8,308 nucleotides of DNA, taken from the NCBI GenBank assembly GCA_002315875.1, contig DCIL01000029.1:21521-29828 (forward strand). Direction: 5' to 3'. Below the pieces are notes generated by a model. The model did no database searches. It was not told the origin of the DNA and was given only the letters and a program-made list of their open reading frames with translations. The translations under genes and the position numbers were made by a program. This document shows positions 6,612-8,308 of this stretch, in pieces; the first letter of the stretch is position 1; every line of letters begins with the position of its first letter. The stretch is from Verrucomicrobia bacterium UBA1727. Its GTDB lineage: Bacteria > Verrucomicrobiota > Kiritimatiellia > RFP12 > UBA1067.

Positions 6612-8308
6612 TTATCTTTTCCCGACGCGACCGAAGATGTTTCCGTAACGTTTCATGTTGAGCGCTTCGGTGAAGGAAGCGATCTTCGTAATGGTCGAGC
6701 ACGGATCGATCGAAGCGTCCATACAATCGCCTTCGAGCGCCAAGAGCGGCACGCCCATCTTGTCTAGCTCGTTGCGCAGGAGTTTCGAAAGCGAACGGTC
6801 TGCGAGCGAGCAACGGCCGAAACCGTGGGTGTAAAGGACGACGCCGTTGAACTTGGCCGCGGGAATCGCCTTCTTCACGTACTCAACGCGGAGCGCGGGA
6901 TCGAGGAAGCCGGACTCAAGGAGCTTCGTCGCCAGCGAACGGAGCGGATCCTTCGGGTCGAGCGGACTCCATCCGATGAAGTTCGTCTCTTCGAAGATGA
7001 TCGGAGCGTTACAGACCGATTCAAGATACGTGAGATGCTTCGTATCGTAGAACGGCGGCAGATGCAGCCAGAGCAGACGATGGGTGTCATCGATCGAATA
7101 GCGCTTCTCGGCCCATTCCTTCTTCTGGAGAAGCTCTTCGTAATACGCCTGCTGGATGTCCACGAGATCCTTCGTGCCCCAGAGCTGGGAGAAGACGACC
7201 GCATTGTAAATCGCCTCGGAGCCCTTCACGAGCGGCGGCGAGGTCCAGCGAAGCTCGTTGCACTTGCGACCGAGCGCGGCCGCCTCGTTCGAAAGGACGC
7301 ACGCCTCCTCGAGCCGTCCCAGTTCGAGCTTGCGGCCAAAGGACTTCTCCATCAGGAAGATCGCCTCGGAAAGTCCCTCGGCCATCATCTCCACCGCATG
7401 CGCGCTCTGGCGCTTGATCGGGGTCTGCAGCGAATAGAGTCGATCGGGACAATCGTATTCGTTGACGAGATCCTCGAAAACGCGCTCCGCCTGCTGACAG
7501 GGCTGCGAGGTGGATACGACGAAATCCGGCTTCTCGAGCTTCATGCCCTCGAGCATGCGCAGGAACGAGCAGGTCTGCTGGTCATATCCCTTCTGCGCGG
7601 CGTTTCCGAGCGCCTCCTTGACGAAATCGGCCTTGCGCGCGAAAAGCGCCGCGTACGTTTCGAGCGTGCGGATGCGGCAATCGAAGGCGTTGAGAATCTC
7701 CGTCGGGAAAAAGAGATTGCGCCAGACGAGCGGCTTCGATGTATCTTTCGAGAAGAAATCGTGCTTCGTCGCCTTGATGCGGAGCAATACGGACTTGCCG
7801 CGGGTCGGCTCATACTCGACCTTGGCGAGCTCCACATCGGGTCCGAGTTCGTCCAATTGCTTTGCAATTACCGCCGCACCGAGCGCACCCATCACCTCGT
7901 GATACTGAGGAATGATGATCTCGCTGCCCGTAAGCTTGCCGAGGAAGAAGGCGACCGCCTTGTTGAACGCTACACCGCCCTGGAAGAGAATCTTGCGCCC
8001 GGGCGCGTTAAGGAGCAGCTGTCCGACGGAGTTGAGAATCGTGCGCGCCTGGGCCTTGCAGGCGCCGGCAAGCAGATCCCCGATCGGGACGCGGTTCTTG
8101 AACTTATTGATCGAAGTTGCCGACAGCACGGCGCAGACGGACGAAAACTCAGTGTCGGACCCGTAGTTTACCTTGTCCGAAACTTCCTCAACCTTGACTC
8201 CGAGCTTGTTCGCAACCGAATCGAGGAAGGACCCCGTGCCCGCCGCGCATACGCCGGACATCATCGACGTCCATAGCTTCATCAGCGGATTGTAGACCAT
8301 GCACTTCG
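6612..8308 (-). CDS. Acyl-CoA dehydratase activase fused to HgdB-like dehydratase component (N-terminus outside window)
   Basis: Residues are counted from the first Met in the window, at 8300; the frame stays open to the edge, so this is not the true start. Residues 1-150 are the second half of a BcrAD/BadFG ASKHA ATPase: GVCAAGTGSFLD (C18), SSVCAVLSATS (C56), LFQGGVAFNKAV (105-116) and HEVMGALGAA (134-143). C18 and C56, 38 residues apart, correspond to the two cysteines by which each subunit of the HgdC dimer holds the shared [4Fe-4S] cluster. Residues about 190-555 resemble the HgdB/2-hydroxyglutaryl-CoA dehydratase D-component family (PF06050): FFPTEILNAF (197-206), TCSFLRMLEG (C244), VVSTSQPCQQAE (C268), HGFGRCSLAD (C497) and GVPLLALEGD. 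C244, C268 and C497 are candidate Fe-S ligands. In this family, the activase uses ATP to drive a low-potential electron into the dehydratase component in the cytoplasm of anaerobes. Substrate unknown; it could also be of the double-cubane reductase type. The stop is 15 nt before the hydrolase gene. Confidence 0.85.
   Translation of the reverse strand, partial: KCMVYNPLMKLWTSMMSGVCAAGTGSFLDSVANKLGVKVEEVSDKVNYGSDTEFSSVCAVLSATSINKFKNRVPIGDLLAGACKAQARTILNSVGQLLLNAPGRKILFQGGVAFNKAVAFFLGKLTGSEIIIPQYHEVMGALGAAVIAKQLDELGPDVELAKVEYEPTRGKSVLLRIKATKHDFFSKDTSKPLVWRNLFFPTEILNAFDCRIRTLETYAALFARKADFVKEALGNAAQKGYDQQTCSFLRMLEGMKLEKPDFVVSTSQPCQQAERVFEDLVNEYDCPDRLYSLQTPIKRQSAHAVEMMAEGLSEAIFLMEKSFGRKLELGRLEEACVLSNEAAALGRKCNELRWTSPPLVKGSEAIYNAVVFSQLWGTKDLVDIQQAYYEELLQKKEWAEKRYSIDDTHRLLWLHLPPFYDTKHLTYLESVCNAPIIFEETNFIGWSPLDPKDPLRSLATKLLESGFLDPALRVEYVKKAIPAAKFNGVVLYTHGFGRCSLADRSLSKLLRNELDKMGVPLLALEGDCMDASIDPCSTITKIASFTEALNMKRYGNIFGRVGKR

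Noticed and set aside
6825..8276. A 483-codon plus-strand open frame, antisense to the activase-dehydratase gene.
   Set aside because: It is in codon register with a strongly supported sense gene, has no recognisable motif, and has an Arg/Glu/Leu-rich composition typical of antisense frames.
8298..8300. ATG at 8300 as the real start of the activase-dehydratase.
   Set aside because: The frame is open to the window edge, and the visible protein begins in the middle of the ASKHA domain, without its N-terminal ATP-binding half.

Overview
The window is a compact run of four protein genes, all on the minus strand, so it reads from right to left. It contains no rRNA, tRNA, CRISPR array or insertion sequence that I can see, and no stretch over 300 bases lacks a gene. 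The DNA is GC-rich, apart from a small AT-rich patch near 270-300. The gene content (an agarase-like GH50 fused to a DUF6259 glycosidase-like domain, and a 2-hydroxyacyl-CoA dehydratase activase fused to its dehydratase component) suggests an anaerobic polysaccharide degrader. The PVC group (Kiritimatiellota, Lentisphaerota or Verrucomicrobiota) would fit, but that assignment is an inference from family knowledge and not from a marker gene.

Layout from the right edge. (1) 8308-6612: the C-terminal part of a protein joining an ASKHA-type activase (BcrAD/BadFG family) to an HgdB-like dehydratase component; its N-terminus lies outside the window. (2) 6596-2052: a secreted enzyme of about 1514 residues, with a signal peptide, an N-terminal beta-sandwich, a GH50/beta-agarase-like catalytic domain, and a second glycosidase-like DUF6259 module with a carbohydrate-binding-like domain spliced into it. 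(3) 2046-235: a polytopic membrane protein with features of the YfhO/GT-C superfamily. (4) 271-1: the first 90 codons of single-chain glycyl-tRNA synthetase, running off the left edge.

The genes are packed tightly: 15 nt between (1) and (2), 5 nt between (2) and (3), and a 37-nt overlap between (3) and (4). This suggests one transcript, yet the predicted roles are mixed: anaerobic radical chemistry, extracellular glycan degradation, envelope glycan or lipid handling, and translation. A perfect extended -10 sequence just before glyQS may give that housekeeping gene its own, nearly leaderless, promoter. The most unusual items are the two-glycosidase fusion with a domain inserted in its second half, and the activase-dehydratase fusion with its intact set of candidate Fe-S cysteines.
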